A stretch of DNA of 64,000 nt from Flavobacteriales bacterium (GCA_002717515.1 PBEC01000001.1:99406-163405); one strand, 5' to 3'. Shown: positions 26,863-35,517, numbered from the stretch's first letter. Numbers and translations: made by a program. Notes: generated by a model not told the origin, from the letters alone.

Positions 26863-27074
26863 GTGGTAATTAAAATAGTAACATCTTGGTCTTGAATGGC
26901 AATTACATCTCCAATTATTAATTTACATCTTTTTCTTGTTTCAATTTTTGAATTTCGTAAAATATGACCATCACTAATCATTTGATTTGCAGCTCCGCCT
27001 GATTCTGCAATACTCAGAAGTTTCAATAGTTTATTCAGTTCTATGTGTGGTTTTCCTTTTAGGCTAAATTCCAT
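26859..27074 (-). CDS. Small S4-domain RNA-binding protein (YbcJ-like)
   Basis: 71 residues, almost entirely one S4_2 domain: FSLKGKPHIELNKLLKLL, AESGGAANQMISDGHIL, ETRKRCKLIIGDVI. The usual VNG of the family is RNS here. E. coli YbcJ has an S4-type fold, but its RNA target is unknown to me. It is the gene nearest to the tandem structured RNAs that begin about 270 bases upstream of its start; no functional link is shown. Confidence 0.87.
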   Translation of the reverse strand: MEFSLKGKPHIELNKLLKLLSIAESGGAANQMISDGHILRNSKIETRKRCKLIIGDVIAIQDQDVTILITT

Positions 27075-27211
27075 GATGTAAAGATGTGAAAAATATTCAA
27101 AATACCTTTCTTGTTCAAGAAATATCTTTTAAATGTATTTAAATAGTTGTTATTCAATACTTTATTGATTTTTGAGTGTTTTTAGATTATGTGTTAGTTA
27201 ATCCTTTTTGC

Positions 27212-27242
27212 TTGAGATACTCTTAATTAAGTGTCATCTTTG
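27212..27242 (+). promoter_or_regulatory. Candidate promoter of the tandem structured RNAs
   Basis: TTG (27212-27214), a 20-base spacer, then CATCTTTG (27235-27242), one mismatch from TAnnTTTG. It would start transcription near 27248, about 100 bases before the first RNA unit. The remaining sequence of 27075-27348 shows only short AT-rich inverted repeats (GGTTAA/TTAACC at 27296-27313, GCATT/AATGC at 27332-27345) and no gene. Confidence 0.5.
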
Positions 27243-27348
27243 TTTATGCGATTTTGCAACGACGCTATTTAAGGTCGGTTTAAATTTAAAAAGTTGGTTA
27301 AGTTTTTTTAACCCATGATGATATAAAAGAAGCATTCTTTAATGCATA

Positions 27349-27415
27349 GGGTAAAGATTGATGGCTATCAATCTAGTTAAGGGGTGAGCGGGGTTAGGCT
27401 CCCGCTCACAATTTT
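27349..27415 (+). ncRNA. Structured RNA unit 1 of a tandem pair
   Basis: A 61-base core with two hairpins. Hairpin 1 is AGATTGAT-GGCT-ATCAATCT (27355-27374). A single-stranded AGTTAAGGG linker follows. Hairpin 2 is GTGAGCGGG (27384-27392), loop GTTAGGCT, CCCGCTCAC (27401-27409). It is repeated 86 bases downstream with 54 of 61 bases identical. Of the 7 differences, 4 are in the hairpin 1 loop, one changes an A-U pair to G-U, and two together change C-G to U-A. Strand is inferred from T-runs after hairpin 2. It may be a member of the Flavo-1 ncRNA family (Rfam), recalled only for its size and host range, not verified. Confidence 0.8.
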
Positions 27416-27434
27416 AGCTTCTTTCGAAAAATAA

Positions 27435-27502
27435 GGGTAAAGATTGATTTAAATCAGTCTAGTTAAGGGGTGAGTGGGGTTAGGCTCCCACTCACATTTT
27501 TT
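27435..27502 (+). ncRNA. Structured RNA unit 2 of a tandem pair
   Basis: Second copy: hairpin 1 AGATTGAT-TTAA-ATCAGTCT (27441-27460), the same AGTTAAGGG linker, hairpin 2 GTGAGTGGG (27470-27478), identical loop GTTAGGCT, CCCACTCAC (27487-27495). Six T at 27497-27502 make this end look like an intrinsic terminator on the plus strand; unit 1 has only four T after its hairpin. The unpaired segments GGGTAAA, AGTTAAGGG and the 8-base loop are the same in both copies and are the likely recognition elements. No ORF of useful length crosses either unit. Confidence 0.8.
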
Positions 27503-27545
27503 CATACCTGTATTATATTAAATCCAAAATTTAAAAAGCAACATT

Positions 27546-28514
27546 TCACTCCAGTAATTTTTTAATTGCATCGTATATCATTTTTGAGCTGATTTTTTTT
27601 ATGCATCCCTCAGAGGATTGCTTACAGTATTTACCATGTTTTGAACAAGGTTTTTTCGAAATAGGAGAAATCACAGTTAAAGATTCTTTTTTTGTTAAGT
27701 AAGGAGAAAAGCCAAGCGATGGTTTTGTGCAACCCCAAAAAGAGAGTATTGGGGAGTTAAATGCCGAAGCAATATGCATCATGCCTGTATCATTTGTTAG
27801 AACAAGCTTACTTTCTTTAATTAAATAAGCCGATTCTTCAAATGAAGTATTTCCACAAAAATCAAAGGTGTTTTCTGAACAGGTTTCTTTTAAAATTTGT
27901 TGACTCAATTTTTTGTCTTCTGATCCTCCCAACAAAATGACTGGTAAATGGATATGAGATATCACTTCAGAAATTTGAGTGGAGGATAATTTTTTGTTTT
28001 CATGAGTTCCGCCAATACACCAAACGATGTAATCTTGATTAGTATCAAAATTAACTTCAGGTGAACCGCTTATGAAATAATCAATTCCTTTTTTGTCATT
28101 TTGAACATTTAGATTTTTTAAAGATTCAAAATATCGATCTACAACATGATTTTTTAGTAAGTCAACACCAAAATTGATTAGAAGAAACCTTTTGAAATTT
28201 TTTTTGAGGTAAACATTGGATTTTACGTTCAGTTGTGATCGGATTTTTAAGGATCTTAGGTTGTTTTGAAGATCAATAATTCGGTCGTATTTATTCGATT
28301 TTAAAACATCAAGAAGTTCGGTATTATTTTTATTTAGAGCATATATTTTGTTTATGTAAGGATTTGAGGTTAAGAGGCTTTTGTAATTTTCCTTCGTAAG
28401 GAAATCAATCTCGGTATTAAGTTGTTGTTTTAAGCATCTAATTATTGGAGTAGTTAAAATGATATCTCCAATTGAGCTATATCTGATTATTAATATTTTA
28501 AGTTTTTCTTTCAC
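27546..28514 (-). CDS. Glycosyltransferase family 9 (heptosyltransferase-like)
   Basis: 322 residues. N-terminal KILIIRYSSIGDIILTTPII is the typical GT9 start, and the C-terminal half carries NDTGMMHIASAFNSPILSFWG, the nucleotide-sugar site of heptosyltransferases. Relatives transfer heptose or other sugars to LPS core on the cytosolic face of the inner membrane. The Cys-rich end (CSKHGKYCKQSSEGC) is common in this branch. Transcribed towards the structured RNAs, without polysaccharide genes beside it. Confidence 0.9.
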   Translation of the reverse strand: MKEKLKILIIRYSSIGDIILTTPIIRCLKQQLNTEIDFLTKENYKSLLTSNPYINKIYALNKNNTELLDVLKSNKYDRIIDLQNNLRSLKIRSQLNVKSNVYLKKNFKRFLLINFGVDLLKNHVVDRYFESLKNLNVQNDKKGIDYFISGSPEVNFDTNQDYIVWCIGGTHENKKLSSTQISEVISHIHLPVILLGGSEDKKLSQQILKETCSENTFDFCGNTSFEESAYLIKESKLVLTNDTGMMHIASAFNSPILSFWGCTKPSLGFSPYLTKKESLTVISPISKKPCSKHGKYCKQSSEGCIKKISSKMIYDAIKKLLE

Positions 28515-28617
28515 TCTTTGAATGCAAAATTAGATAAATAATCTTTTGGCTTTAAGTCCTCTTCACCGGACTTTTTCCGGGACAAAGTTATTATATTTAC
28601 ATCCATAAATTTTACGG

Positions 28618-30327
28618 ATGGCACAGAATTTAAGTGAGCAGGAACTTCAAAGAAGAGAAAAGTTAGACCGATTAAGAGCTTTAGGCGTTGAGCCTTATCC
28701 AGCAGCAGAGTTTAAAGTTGATTGTTCAGCTGAAGATATATTAAAGAATTACGAAAGCAATAAAACACTTTATAAAGCAGTAAGTTTTGCGGGTAGAATT
28801 ATGAGAAGAAGGATGCAAGGAAAGGCTGCATTCGTTGAAATGCAGGATGTTTCTGCGAGAATTCAAGTATATTTTAACCGCGATGAGATTTGTCCAGGTG
28901 ACGATAAAACCATGTATAATGAAGTGTTTAAGAAACTTATTGATACAGGTGATATTATTGGAGTTAAAGGTTATGTCTTTACAACTCAGGTAGGAGAAAT
29001 CACGATTCACGCCAATGAATTTGTATTATTAACAAAATCGGTTAAACCTCTTCCTCAACCAAAAGTTGATGCGGAGGGTAAAGAATATGATTCATTTACT
29101 GATCCAGAACAGAGATATCGTCAGCGTTATGTTGATTTAAATGTGAACCCTGAGATAAGAGAAACTTTTGTTCAAAGAACTCAGTTGGTGAATACCATGA
29201 GGAGCTATTTATCCGAGAAGGGATATTTAGAAGTTGAAACACCTATTTTACAACCCATTTATGGAGGAGCCGCCGCACGGCCATTTAAAACTCATCACAA
29301 TACATTGGATATGACATTGTATTTGAGAATTGCTAATGAGTTGTATTTAAAGAAATTGATTGTTGGAGGATTCGATGGTGTTTTTGAATTTGCCAAGGAT
29401 TTTCGTAACGAGGGAATGAGTAGGTTCCATAATCCAGAATTTACTCAAATGGAACTTTATGTTGCTTATAAGGATTACAACTGGATGATGGATATGGTTG
29501 AAGAGATGGTTGAAAAAATAGCACTAGTTCTTCATGGAGATACAAAAGTTCAAGTAGGTGAAAATGAAATCAACTTTGCTCGCCCTTGGAAGCGTTATAC
29601 TATGTTTGAGGCTATTGAAGAATATACAGGAATTGATATTTCTGAAATGAATGAGTCTCAATTGAGATCCACAGCGGAAAAATTAAATGTACCCGTTGAT
29701 GCAACGATGGGTAAAGGAAAATTGATTGATGAAATTTTTGGAGAAAAGTGTGAGGGGTTATTAATACAGCCAACTTTCATTACCGACTATCCGGTTGAAA
29801 TGTCTCCACTGGCAAAAAAACATAGAGAAAAAGAGGGACTCGTGGAGCGATTCGAATGCATATGTAATGGAAAAGAAATTTGTAACGCATATTCTGAATT
29901 GAATGATCCGATTGATCAAAGAAAACGATTTGAAGAGCAATTGGAGCTTGGAAAGCGAGGGGACGATGAAGCTATGGTTCTGGATGAGGATTTTTTGAGG
30001 TCTATTGAGTATGGTATGCCTCCTACAGCTGGTCTTGGTATAGGGATTGACCGCTTAGCAATGATTATGACTAATTCCAGTTCAATTCAAGATGTTTTAT
30101 TTTTTCCTCAAATGAAACCTGAAAAAAGAGGTCCTGAACTTGGAGAGAATGAAAAGTTAATTTATGAAATTGTAAAAAAGGAATGTAAAATCGAATTGGG
30201 CCTTTTAAAGGCTCAAGTTGATTTGAGTAATAAAAAATGGGACAAGGCTATAAAAGGGTTGGCCAATCAAGGGTTAACCAAAGTAAATAAAACTGATCAG
30301 GGCTTGTTTATAGAGTTGGTCGGTTAG
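28618..30327 (+). CDS. lysS: Lysine--tRNA ligase, class II
   Basis: 569 residues, somewhat longer than E. coli LysRS (505). The N-terminal OB fold (about 55-155) includes [22 protein letters not shown]. Class II motif 2 is [20 protein letters not shown] and motif 3 is [13 protein letters not shown]. The extra length lies in a C-terminal extension (about 500-569) with a Lys/Leu-rich segment. Charges tRNA-Lys. Followed by gpsA after 39 bases, possibly co-transcribed. Confidence 0.96.
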   Translation: MAQNLSEQELQRREKLDRLRALGVEPYPAAEFKVDCSAEDILKNYESNKTLYKAVSFAGRIMRRRMQGKAAFVEMQDVSARIQVYFNRDEICPGDDKTMYNEVFKKLIDTGDIIGVKGYVFTTQVGEITIHANEFVLLTKSVKPLPQPKVDAEGKEYDSFTDPEQRYRQRYVDLNVNPEIRETFVQRTQLVNTMRSYLSEKGYLEVETPILQPIYGGAAARPFKTHHNTLDMTLYLRIANELYLKKLIVGGFDGVFEFAKDFRNEGMSRFHNPEFTQMELYVAYKDYNWMMDMVEEMVEKIALVLHGDTKVQVGENEINFARPWKRYTMFEAIEEYTGIDISEMNESQLRSTAEKLNVPVDATMGKGKLIDEIFGEKCEGLLIQPTFITDYPVEMSPLAKKHREKEGLVERFECICNGKEICNAYSELNDPIDQRKRFEEQLELGKRGDDEAMVLDEDFLRSIEYGMPPTAGLGIGIDRLAMIMTNSSSIQDVLFFPQMKPEKRGPELGENEKLIYEIVKKECKIELGLLKAQVDLSNKKWDKAIKGLANQGLTKVNKTDQGLFIELVG

Positions 30328-30366
30328 TACTTAATATATATCCATGCCAAAAAGTAAATTTAATTT

Positions 30367-31371
30367 ATGTTGTCGGATTCAAAAATAGCAATATTGGGCG
30401 GTGGAAGTTGGGCGACAGCTTTGGCTAAAATCATTCTTAACAATACAAAAAATATAAATTGGTGGGTCCGAAGACAAGAAACAGCAGAACACCTTTTAAA
30501 TTTTGGTCATAATCCGAATTACATATCTTCTATTGAATTTGATCAATCCAAATTGAATGTTTCCACTAACTTAAAAGAGACGATTAATAATTCTGATGTT
30601 CTTTTTTTGGTAATTCCATCCGCTTTTCTTCATACTGAGTTTGTAAACGCAAAAATTACAGCTGAGGACTTAAAAGACAAAATAATTGTTTCCGCAATCA
30701 AAGGTATTATTCCAGAGTTTACGTTAATTCCGGCAGCGTATTTAAATGATCAGTTTAGAGTGGAGTACAACAATATGGCGATTGTCGCAGGTCCATGTCA
30801 TGCCGAAGAAGTTGCTCATGAGCGGCTATCTTATTTAACTATCGCAACTCCAACTCGGGGAAGAGCGCATGCAATTGGTGATTTACTGAAATGTCGTTAT
30901 ATAAATGTCAACCGAAATGATGATTTAGTAGGGACTGAGTACAGTGCAATTATGAAAAATGTTTATTCTATTGCAGCTGGCATTTGTTTTGGCATCGGAT
31001 ACGGAGATAATTTTATGGCTGTTCTCATATCCAATGCAATTCGTGAAACAGAACAGTTTGTTGATTGTGTATATCCTAAGCATAGAGATGTGAAAACATC
31101 AGCCTACTTGGGAGACTTACTCGTAACGGCCTATTCGCAATATTCTCGAAATAGAACTTTTGGTAATATGATAGGGAAAGGATATTCAGTAAAATTTGCT
31201 AAGTTGGAAATGAAGATGGTTGCTGAGGGGTATTATGCTTCTAAATGCGTTAACGATATTCAAAATAAGTTTGAATTGAATCTTCCAATAGCTGATGCGG
31301 TATATCAATGTCTGTATGAAGGTAAGAATCCAAAAAAAACATTCAAAGCCATACAGAGTCTCTTGAAATAG
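30367..31371 (+). CDS. gpsA: Glycerol-3-phosphate dehydrogenase (NAD(P)+)
   Basis: 334 residues. The dinucleotide loop is ILGGGSWATALAKI, the substrate-domain lysine is in VSAIKGI, and MKNVYSIAAGICFGIGYGDN and RNRTFG are family motifs. Reduces dihydroxyacetone phosphate to sn-glycerol 3-phosphate for phospholipid synthesis. It lies downstream of lysS and ends convergently with tsaB, 14 bases apart. Confidence 0.95.
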   Translation: MLSDSKIAILGGGSWATALAKIILNNTKNINWWVRRQETAEHLLNFGHNPNYISSIEFDQSKLNVSTNLKETINNSDVLFLVIPSAFLHTEFVNAKITAEDLKDKIIVSAIKGIIPEFTLIPAAYLNDQFRVEYNNMAIVAGPCHAEEVAHERLSYLTIATPTRGRAHAIGDLLKCRYINVNRNDDLVGTEYSAIMKNVYSIAAGICFGIGYGDNFMAVLISNAIRETEQFVDCVYPKHRDVKTSAYLGDLLVTAYSQYSRNRTFGNMIGKGYSVKFAKLEMKMVAEGYYASKCVNDIQNKFELNLPIADAVYQCLYEGKNPKKTFKAIQSLLK

Positions 31372-31385
31372 AAAATATTACCGTT

Positions 31386-32066
31386 TTATCTTAGGATTTT
31401 TTTTGGTTTTCCCGCTTTGAACTCTTTATGGTAATAAGGCTCAAAATATGCTGTATCTTCAAAATCCTGATTTTGAAATTTTTTAAAAGCAAGAGGAATA
31501 AGGTTTTTGGCGGATGTTTTTTGTTCTGGAAGATAAGTCCATTTAGGATTAACATACTCCTGTGCTTTTTCGGCTCCATCACCAAAATAATAAACAGATT
31601 TTGTACTAATATCATCAAATGGTTCTTCATCCAAAATTCTCGAGTGAACAGACTTAATTATATTGCCAGATTGATGAATCGAACAAAATACTTCAATTCT
31701 TCGAGCGTCAATCATAGGTATTAATGTTGCTGTTTCCTCAACTTTATGGGCGACAGAGTTAGCCATTGCTGATAAAGTGTCAATAGCAATTAGTGGAATG
31801 TTTAGTCCGTAACATAGTCCTTTAGCAGCAGAAACACCAATTCTGAGTCCTGTGTAGGAACCCGGACCTTTGGAAACGCAAACTGCACTTAAGTCTGATG
31901 GTTTAATAGCTGAATTTAAAAGGCACTTTTCAATAAATAAGTGCAGTTTTTCGCTGTGCGATAAATCATCAGAGTCCAACTCAATAAGTTCAATTAAATT
32001 GTCTTCTTTACTTAGAGCTACTGAGCAAACTTTTGTTGTTGAATCTATGTGTAAGATATAATCCAA
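31386..32066 (-). CDS. tsaB: tRNA t6A biosynthesis protein TsaB
   Basis: 226 residues of the ASKHA fold: ILHIDSTTKVCSVAL at the N-terminus and KGPGSYTGLRIGVSAAKGLCYGL as the family signature. It works with TsaD and TsaE to install threonylcarbamoyl on A37 of ANN-decoding tRNAs; TsaB itself is a non-catalytic scaffold. It begins right after the tyrS stop, so tyrS-tsaB form an operon of tRNA-related genes. Confidence 0.94.
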   Translation of the reverse strand: MDYILHIDSTTKVCSVALSKEDNLIELIELDSDDLSHSEKLHLFIEKCLLNSAIKPSDLSAVCVSKGPGSYTGLRIGVSAAKGLCYGLNIPLIAIDTLSAMANSVAHKVEETATLIPMIDARRIEVFCSIHQSGNIIKSVHSRILDEEPFDDISTKSVYYFGDGAEKAQEYVNPKWTYLPEQKTSAKNLIPLAFKKFQNQDFEDTAYFEPYYHKEFKAGKPKKILR

Positions 32067-33341
32067 TTATATTAGGTTAATTAAATGATAATTCTTTTTC
32101 CCGTTTTGAACTAAGATATAGTAATCCTGAATAACGTCTTCTGAAGACACTGTTTTAGTATCTTGGACTTTAGTTTTGTTTACAGCCACAGCATTATTTT
32201 TGATGGCTCTTCTTGCCTCACCCTTAGATGAAAAAATAGGGGCATGTTCTGAGAGTAAATCGATAATACCGACTTGATTTGCTATGGTTTCTTTGGGTAC
32301 TTGATGTTTAGGAACTTCATTTCCTATCGATTCTAAAGCTCCTTTTGATAATTTTCGAACATTTTCTTCTGTTGTTTTTCCGAAAAGAATTTCAGAAGCA
32401 GCTTTTGCATTGCTTAAAGCTTCTTTCGAGTGAACTGTAATTGTAATGTCTTCAGCAAGAGTGTTTTGTAGTATTCTGGTGTGAGGAGATTCGGCATGTT
32501 TTTCAGCAATTTCAGCAATTTCCTTCTCTCCTTTCATTGTGAAAATTTTAATTGATTTTAGAGCATCTTCATCCGATTGGTTTAGCCAAAATTGATAAAA
32601 TTTATAGGGTGAAGTTCTCTTTGAATCCAACCATATATTTCCTCCTTCTGATTTTCCAAATTTTGAACCATCAGATTTTGTAATTAATGGACATGTTAGT
32701 GCAAAAGCTTCTCCTCCTCCTAATCTTCGTATAAATTCTGTTCCTGTAGTAATATTTCCCCATTGATCAGAACCACCCATTTGAAGTTTACAATTCTTTT
32801 CTTTGTTCAAATGATAGAAGTCATATCCTTGAATCAACTGGTATGAAAATTCGGTAAAAGAGATTCCTGTTTCAAGTCTTTTTTTTACGGAATCTTTACT
32901 CATCATGTAGTTTACAGTAAGGTGTTTTCCTGCATCCCTCAAGAAATCTAATAAAGAAAAATCTTTAAACCAATCGTGGTTATTCACAATTTCAGCTGAG
33001 TTTTCTCCACAATCAAATTCTAAGAAAGATTCTAATTGTGATTTAACACCTTTTAAATTTTTTTGGAGTATTTCTTCAGTTAAAAATTTTCTTTCTTCTG
33101 ATTTTCCTGATGGATCACCTACCATGCCAGTTGCCCCTCCAACAAGAGCTAAAGGTTTATGCCCTGCGTTTTGTAAGTGTTTTAGCATCATAATTGAAAC
33201 CAAATTACCAATATGAAGAGAATCCGCAGTCGGATCAAATCCAACGTATCCAGTAGTCATCTCTTTCTCCAACTGTTCTTCTGTTCCAGGAGTGATATCA
33301 TGAATCATTCCTCTCCATTGCAATTCACCTACAAGACTCAT
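32067..33341 (-). CDS. tyrS: Tyrosine--tRNA ligase
   Basis: 424 residues from the ATG at 33341 (MSLVGELQWRGMIHD). The frame extends six codons further to a TTG, but that lies at the -7 element TAAATTTG and is unlikely. HIGH-equivalent DSLHIGNLVSIM, GGATGMVGDPSGKSEER, and the KMSKS-equivalent KFGKSEGGN are present, with an S4 domain at the C-terminus (about 355-424). Charges tRNA-Tyr. Confidence 0.95.
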   Translation of the reverse strand: MSLVGELQWRGMIHDITPGTEEQLEKEMTTGYVGFDPTADSLHIGNLVSIMMLKHLQNAGHKPLALVGGATGMVGDPSGKSEERKFLTEEILQKNLKGVKSQLESFLEFDCGENSAEIVNNHDWFKDFSLLDFLRDAGKHLTVNYMMSKDSVKKRLETGISFTEFSYQLIQGYDFYHLNKEKNCKLQMGGSDQWGNITTGTEFIRRLGGGEAFALTCPLITKSDGSKFGKSEGGNIWLDSKRTSPYKFYQFWLNQSDEDALKSIKIFTMKGEKEIAEIAEKHAESPHTRILQNTLAEDITITVHSKEALSNAKAASEILFGKTTEENVRKLSKGALESIGNEVPKHQVPKETIANQVGIIDLLSEHAPIFSSKGEARRAIKNNAVAVNKTKVQDTKTVSSEDVIQDYYILVQNGKKNYHLINLI

Positions 33342-33356
33342 ATTAAAAATTTTAAG

Positions 33357-33364
33357 CAAATTTA
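33357..33364 (-). promoter_or_regulatory. -7 element of tyrS-tsaB
   Basis: On the minus strand TAAATTTG matches TAnnTTTG, 15 bases before the tyrS ATG. No TTG at the ideal distance. Confidence 0.5.
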
Positions 33365-33408
33365 ATATATTTCACTCACTAAAAGTTTATTATGTCTAAT
33401 TTTACACT

Positions 33409-34422
33409 ATGATTTTAGTCACAGGTGGAACGGGTTTAGTGGGAACGCATTTGTTGATGAATTTACTCGAAGAAAAAACTCCTATTCGTGCAATTTATCG
33501 TTCAGATCAATCGTTAGAAAAAGCTCGGAAAATATTTTCATTTTATAACATCGATTGGCACCTCGTACTTCAAAAAGTTGAATGGGTTAAATCCGATATC
33601 CTAAACCCTGAAAAATTAACTGATGTTTTTCATGATGTTGATTACGTTTATCACTGCGCGGCAATGGTTTCTTTCAATAAAAAAGATAAACACAAGCTCT
33701 TTAAATTCAATATTGAGGGAACGGCAAATATTGTTAACTTGAGTCTTGAGTATGGCGTTAAAAAATTGTGCCACGTTAGTTCTACGGCAACAATAGGAAA
33801 GGCAGCTAATGGAGGTGTCAGAAATGAAGAGTGTATGTGGGAAAACAATAAATCATTGTCCAATTATTCGGTTTCAAAATATTTTTCTGAAATGGAGGTT
33901 TGGAGAGGGAGTGAGGAAGGTCTAAATGTTGTTATTGTTAACCCTTCAATTATAATTGGTCCTGGAGATTGGAATCAGTCCAGCTCAAATTTATTCCTTA
34001 AGGTTTGGAAAGGGTTGAGATATTATTCAAAAGGAGTTAATGCATTTGTTGATGTTCGAGATGTTTCAAAAGTCATGGTTCAATTAATGAAAAGTTCTAT
34101 TAAATCAGAGAGGTTCTTAATTATTGGTGAAAATTTAACTTTTCAGGAGCTGTTTAATGAAATAGCGAATTCCATGGGTAAAAAGCTTCCTTCAATTGAG
34201 GTGAAATCATGGATGGCTAATTTAATTTGGAGAATTGAGGCGATAAGGTCATTTTTATTTGGGTCGGATCCATTGGTTACAAGGGAGGCTTCTAAAAGCG
34301 CTTTAAATGTAGTGAAGTATTCAAATCAAAAAATAAGGGAATTCCTAGATTTTGAAATTACTCCAATTCATGAATCAATTGAACATACCAGTAGTATTTT
34401 TTTACGGGATTATTCCTCTTGA
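33409..34422 (+). CDS. NAD-dependent epimerase/reductase (extended SDR)
   Basis: 337 residues. The cofactor loop is ILVTGGTGLVGTHLL, with VYHCAAMVSF and the catalytic YSVSK (Ser in HVSSTATIG). The sequence belongs to the extended SDR group with dihydroflavonol-4-reductase and 3-beta-HSD-like proteins. The substrate is unknown. The 3' end overlaps the convergent DUF4296 gene by 13 bases, a pairing I recall from other flavobacteria. Confidence 0.87.
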   Translation: MILVTGGTGLVGTHLLMNLLEEKTPIRAIYRSDQSLEKARKIFSFYNIDWHLVLQKVEWVKSDILNPEKLTDVFHDVDYVYHCAAMVSFNKKDKHKLFKFNIEGTANIVNLSLEYGVKKLCHVSSTATIGKAANGGVRNEECMWENNKSLSNYSVSKYFSEMEVWRGSEEGLNVVIVNPSIIIGPGDWNQSSSNLFLKVWKGLRYYSKGVNAFVDVRDVSKVMVQLMKSSIKSERFLIIGENLTFQELFNEIANSMGKKLPSIEVKSWMANLIWRIEAIRSFLFGSDPLVTREASKSALNVVKYSNQKIREFLDFEITPIHESIEHTSSIFLRDYSS

Positions 34423-34751
34423 TTTTTTTCAAGTCTTTTTATCAATTCAGCTTCTACTTTTTGATATAGTTTTATATTTTTCTCTGGCCTTAGTGAATAG
34501 TAAATAATTGTGGAATCAAACTTTACTCGTTCAATTTGATGCTTTTTTAGAATGCTTTTGTAGTGTTTGTGTCGAACCAAGTTGTTTCGATTATTACTTA
34601 TTACTCCTTGTTTGGCGGCTGCATCAATAATGTGAAAGTCGCATAGCATTAAAATGAGTTGCTCTTCAGGTATTATGTATTCATTTGTTTCTGTTGTTGA
34701 ACAACAAAAACAAAGTAAAGTAATCAAACCGAAAATTGTATTTTTTTTCAT
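34410..34751 (-). CDS. DUF4296 lipoprotein
   Basis: 113 residues from the ATG at 34751 (MKKNTIFGLITLLCF). A further upstream start would add a hydrophobic stretch before the signal peptide and is unlikely. The lipobox is around CFCC. The body (PEEQLILMLCDFHIIDAAAKQ, then the KHYKSILKKHQIERVKFDSTIIYY stretch split over the middle) matches DUF4296, a helical family of Bacteroidota lipoproteins without known function. Confidence 0.78.
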   Translation of the reverse strand: MKKNTIFGLITLLCFCCSTTETNEYIIPEEQLILMLCDFHIIDAAAKQGVISNNRNNLVRHKHYKSILKKHQIERVKFDSTIIYYSLRPEKNIKLYQKVEAELIKRLEKNQEE

Positions 34752-34850
34752 AATCATAAACAAGTCAAATATAACCATTGAGCTCTTTGTGTCGAAGAAA
34801 ATAGAGTTTAATTTGATAACTAAAATTTTAATACTAAATTTATACAGTCC

Positions 34851-34898
34851 GAAACATAAAAACGTATGATACGTATAAGTCTTAGGTTTTTATGTTTC
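34851..34898. repeat. Perfect 13-bp inverted repeat between divergent genes
   Basis: GAAACATAAAAAC (34851-34863) pairs exactly with GTTTTTATGTTTC (34886-34898) around a 22-base loop that contains GTATGATAC. It lies between the divergent DUF4296 and MORN genes. There is no T-run typical of a terminator. It could be a regulator site, an RNA leader hairpin, or a decayed repeat. Confidence 0.55.
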
Positions 34899-34959
34899 AG
34901 AAATTAAAATTGGTACGGGCTTTGCACTGATTGTTATGTACCAAGTAAAAAATAAAAAA

Positions 34960-35382
34960 ATGGAAAGAATTACATTAATTACATTATTGTTTATCGCTGG
35001 ATTTACATTTAATTCGAACGCGCAGTGTGTGAAAGGAAATTGTTACAACGGTAGTGGAACGTGGCAGTTTGCTAATGGTGATAAGTACGAAGGACAATGG
35101 GTGGACTCTAAAATGCATGGAAAAGGAAAATATGAGTTTAAAAATGGCGATCGATACAACGGTGATTTTCACAACAACAAAAGAGACGGTTCCGGAACTT
35201 ATGTTTGGAAAGACAAAGGAATCTACATAGGTCAGTGGAAAGATGATAAAAGAGAAGGTCAGGGTACTTTTAAGTGGACAAACAGCGCAACCTATACTGG
35301 TTTTTGGAGGGACGACCAAATTATCAATATGGATGTTAACACGGTGACCGACACTCAAGAACGTCCTACCTTTGGTAATTAG
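34960..35382 (+). CDS. Secreted MORN-repeat protein
   Basis: 140 residues from ATG 34960 (MERITLITLLFIAGFTFNSNAQ), which gives a clean signal peptide cut after NAQ; an ATG eight codons upstream would put charged residues ahead of it. The mature part is about four MORN repeats: GTWQFANGDKYEGQW, GKYEFKNGDRYNGDF, GTYVWKDKGIYIGQW, GTFKWTNSATYTGFW. In bacteria MORN repeats are structural or binding modules of unknown partner. A strong terminator follows. Confidence 0.88.
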   Translation: MERITLITLLFIAGFTFNSNAQCVKGNCYNGSGTWQFANGDKYEGQWVDSKMHGKGKYEFKNGDRYNGDFHNNKRDGSGTYVWKDKGIYIGQWKDDKREGQGTFKWTNSATYTGFWRDDQIINMDVNTVTDTQERPTFGN

Positions 35383-35418
35383 TAGCAGTTTTTGTTAAAG
35401 AATAAGAAAAGAAATTTA

Positions 35419-35447
35419 AACCTCAACTAAAGTTGGGGTTTTTTTTT
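35419..35447 (+). terminator. Terminator of the MORN gene
   Basis: AACCTCAAC-TAAA-GTTGGGGTT, a 9-bp stem with one T-G pair, followed by seven further T. Confidence 0.88.
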
Positions 35448-35454
35448 GTTGTTA

Positions 35455-35494
35455 AATTAAGAAAGGCAAATCATTTGATTTGCCTTTCTTAATT
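35455..35494. terminator. 40-base perfect palindrome, bidirectional terminator
   Basis: A 19-bp perfect inverted repeat around a TT centre, with GAAAGGCAAATCA in the left arm. It sits between the MORN gene (plus) and the 55-residue membrane protein (minus) and reads the same on both strands. It probably ends the small gene's transcript and backs up the terminator just upstream. Confidence 0.7.
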
Positions 35495-35517
35495 ATTATA
35501 AAATTATTGTAGATTAA

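Noticed and set aside
27349..27502. The two repeated units as a small CRISPR array
   Set aside because: Only two copies, the repeat is about 61 bases with two internal hairpins, and the interval holds no spacer-like unique sequence; no cas genes are near.
33342..33359. TyrS starting at TTG 33359
   Set aside because: The codon lies in the -7 element, and ATG 33341 gives the usual MxxVxELxWRGMxHD start.
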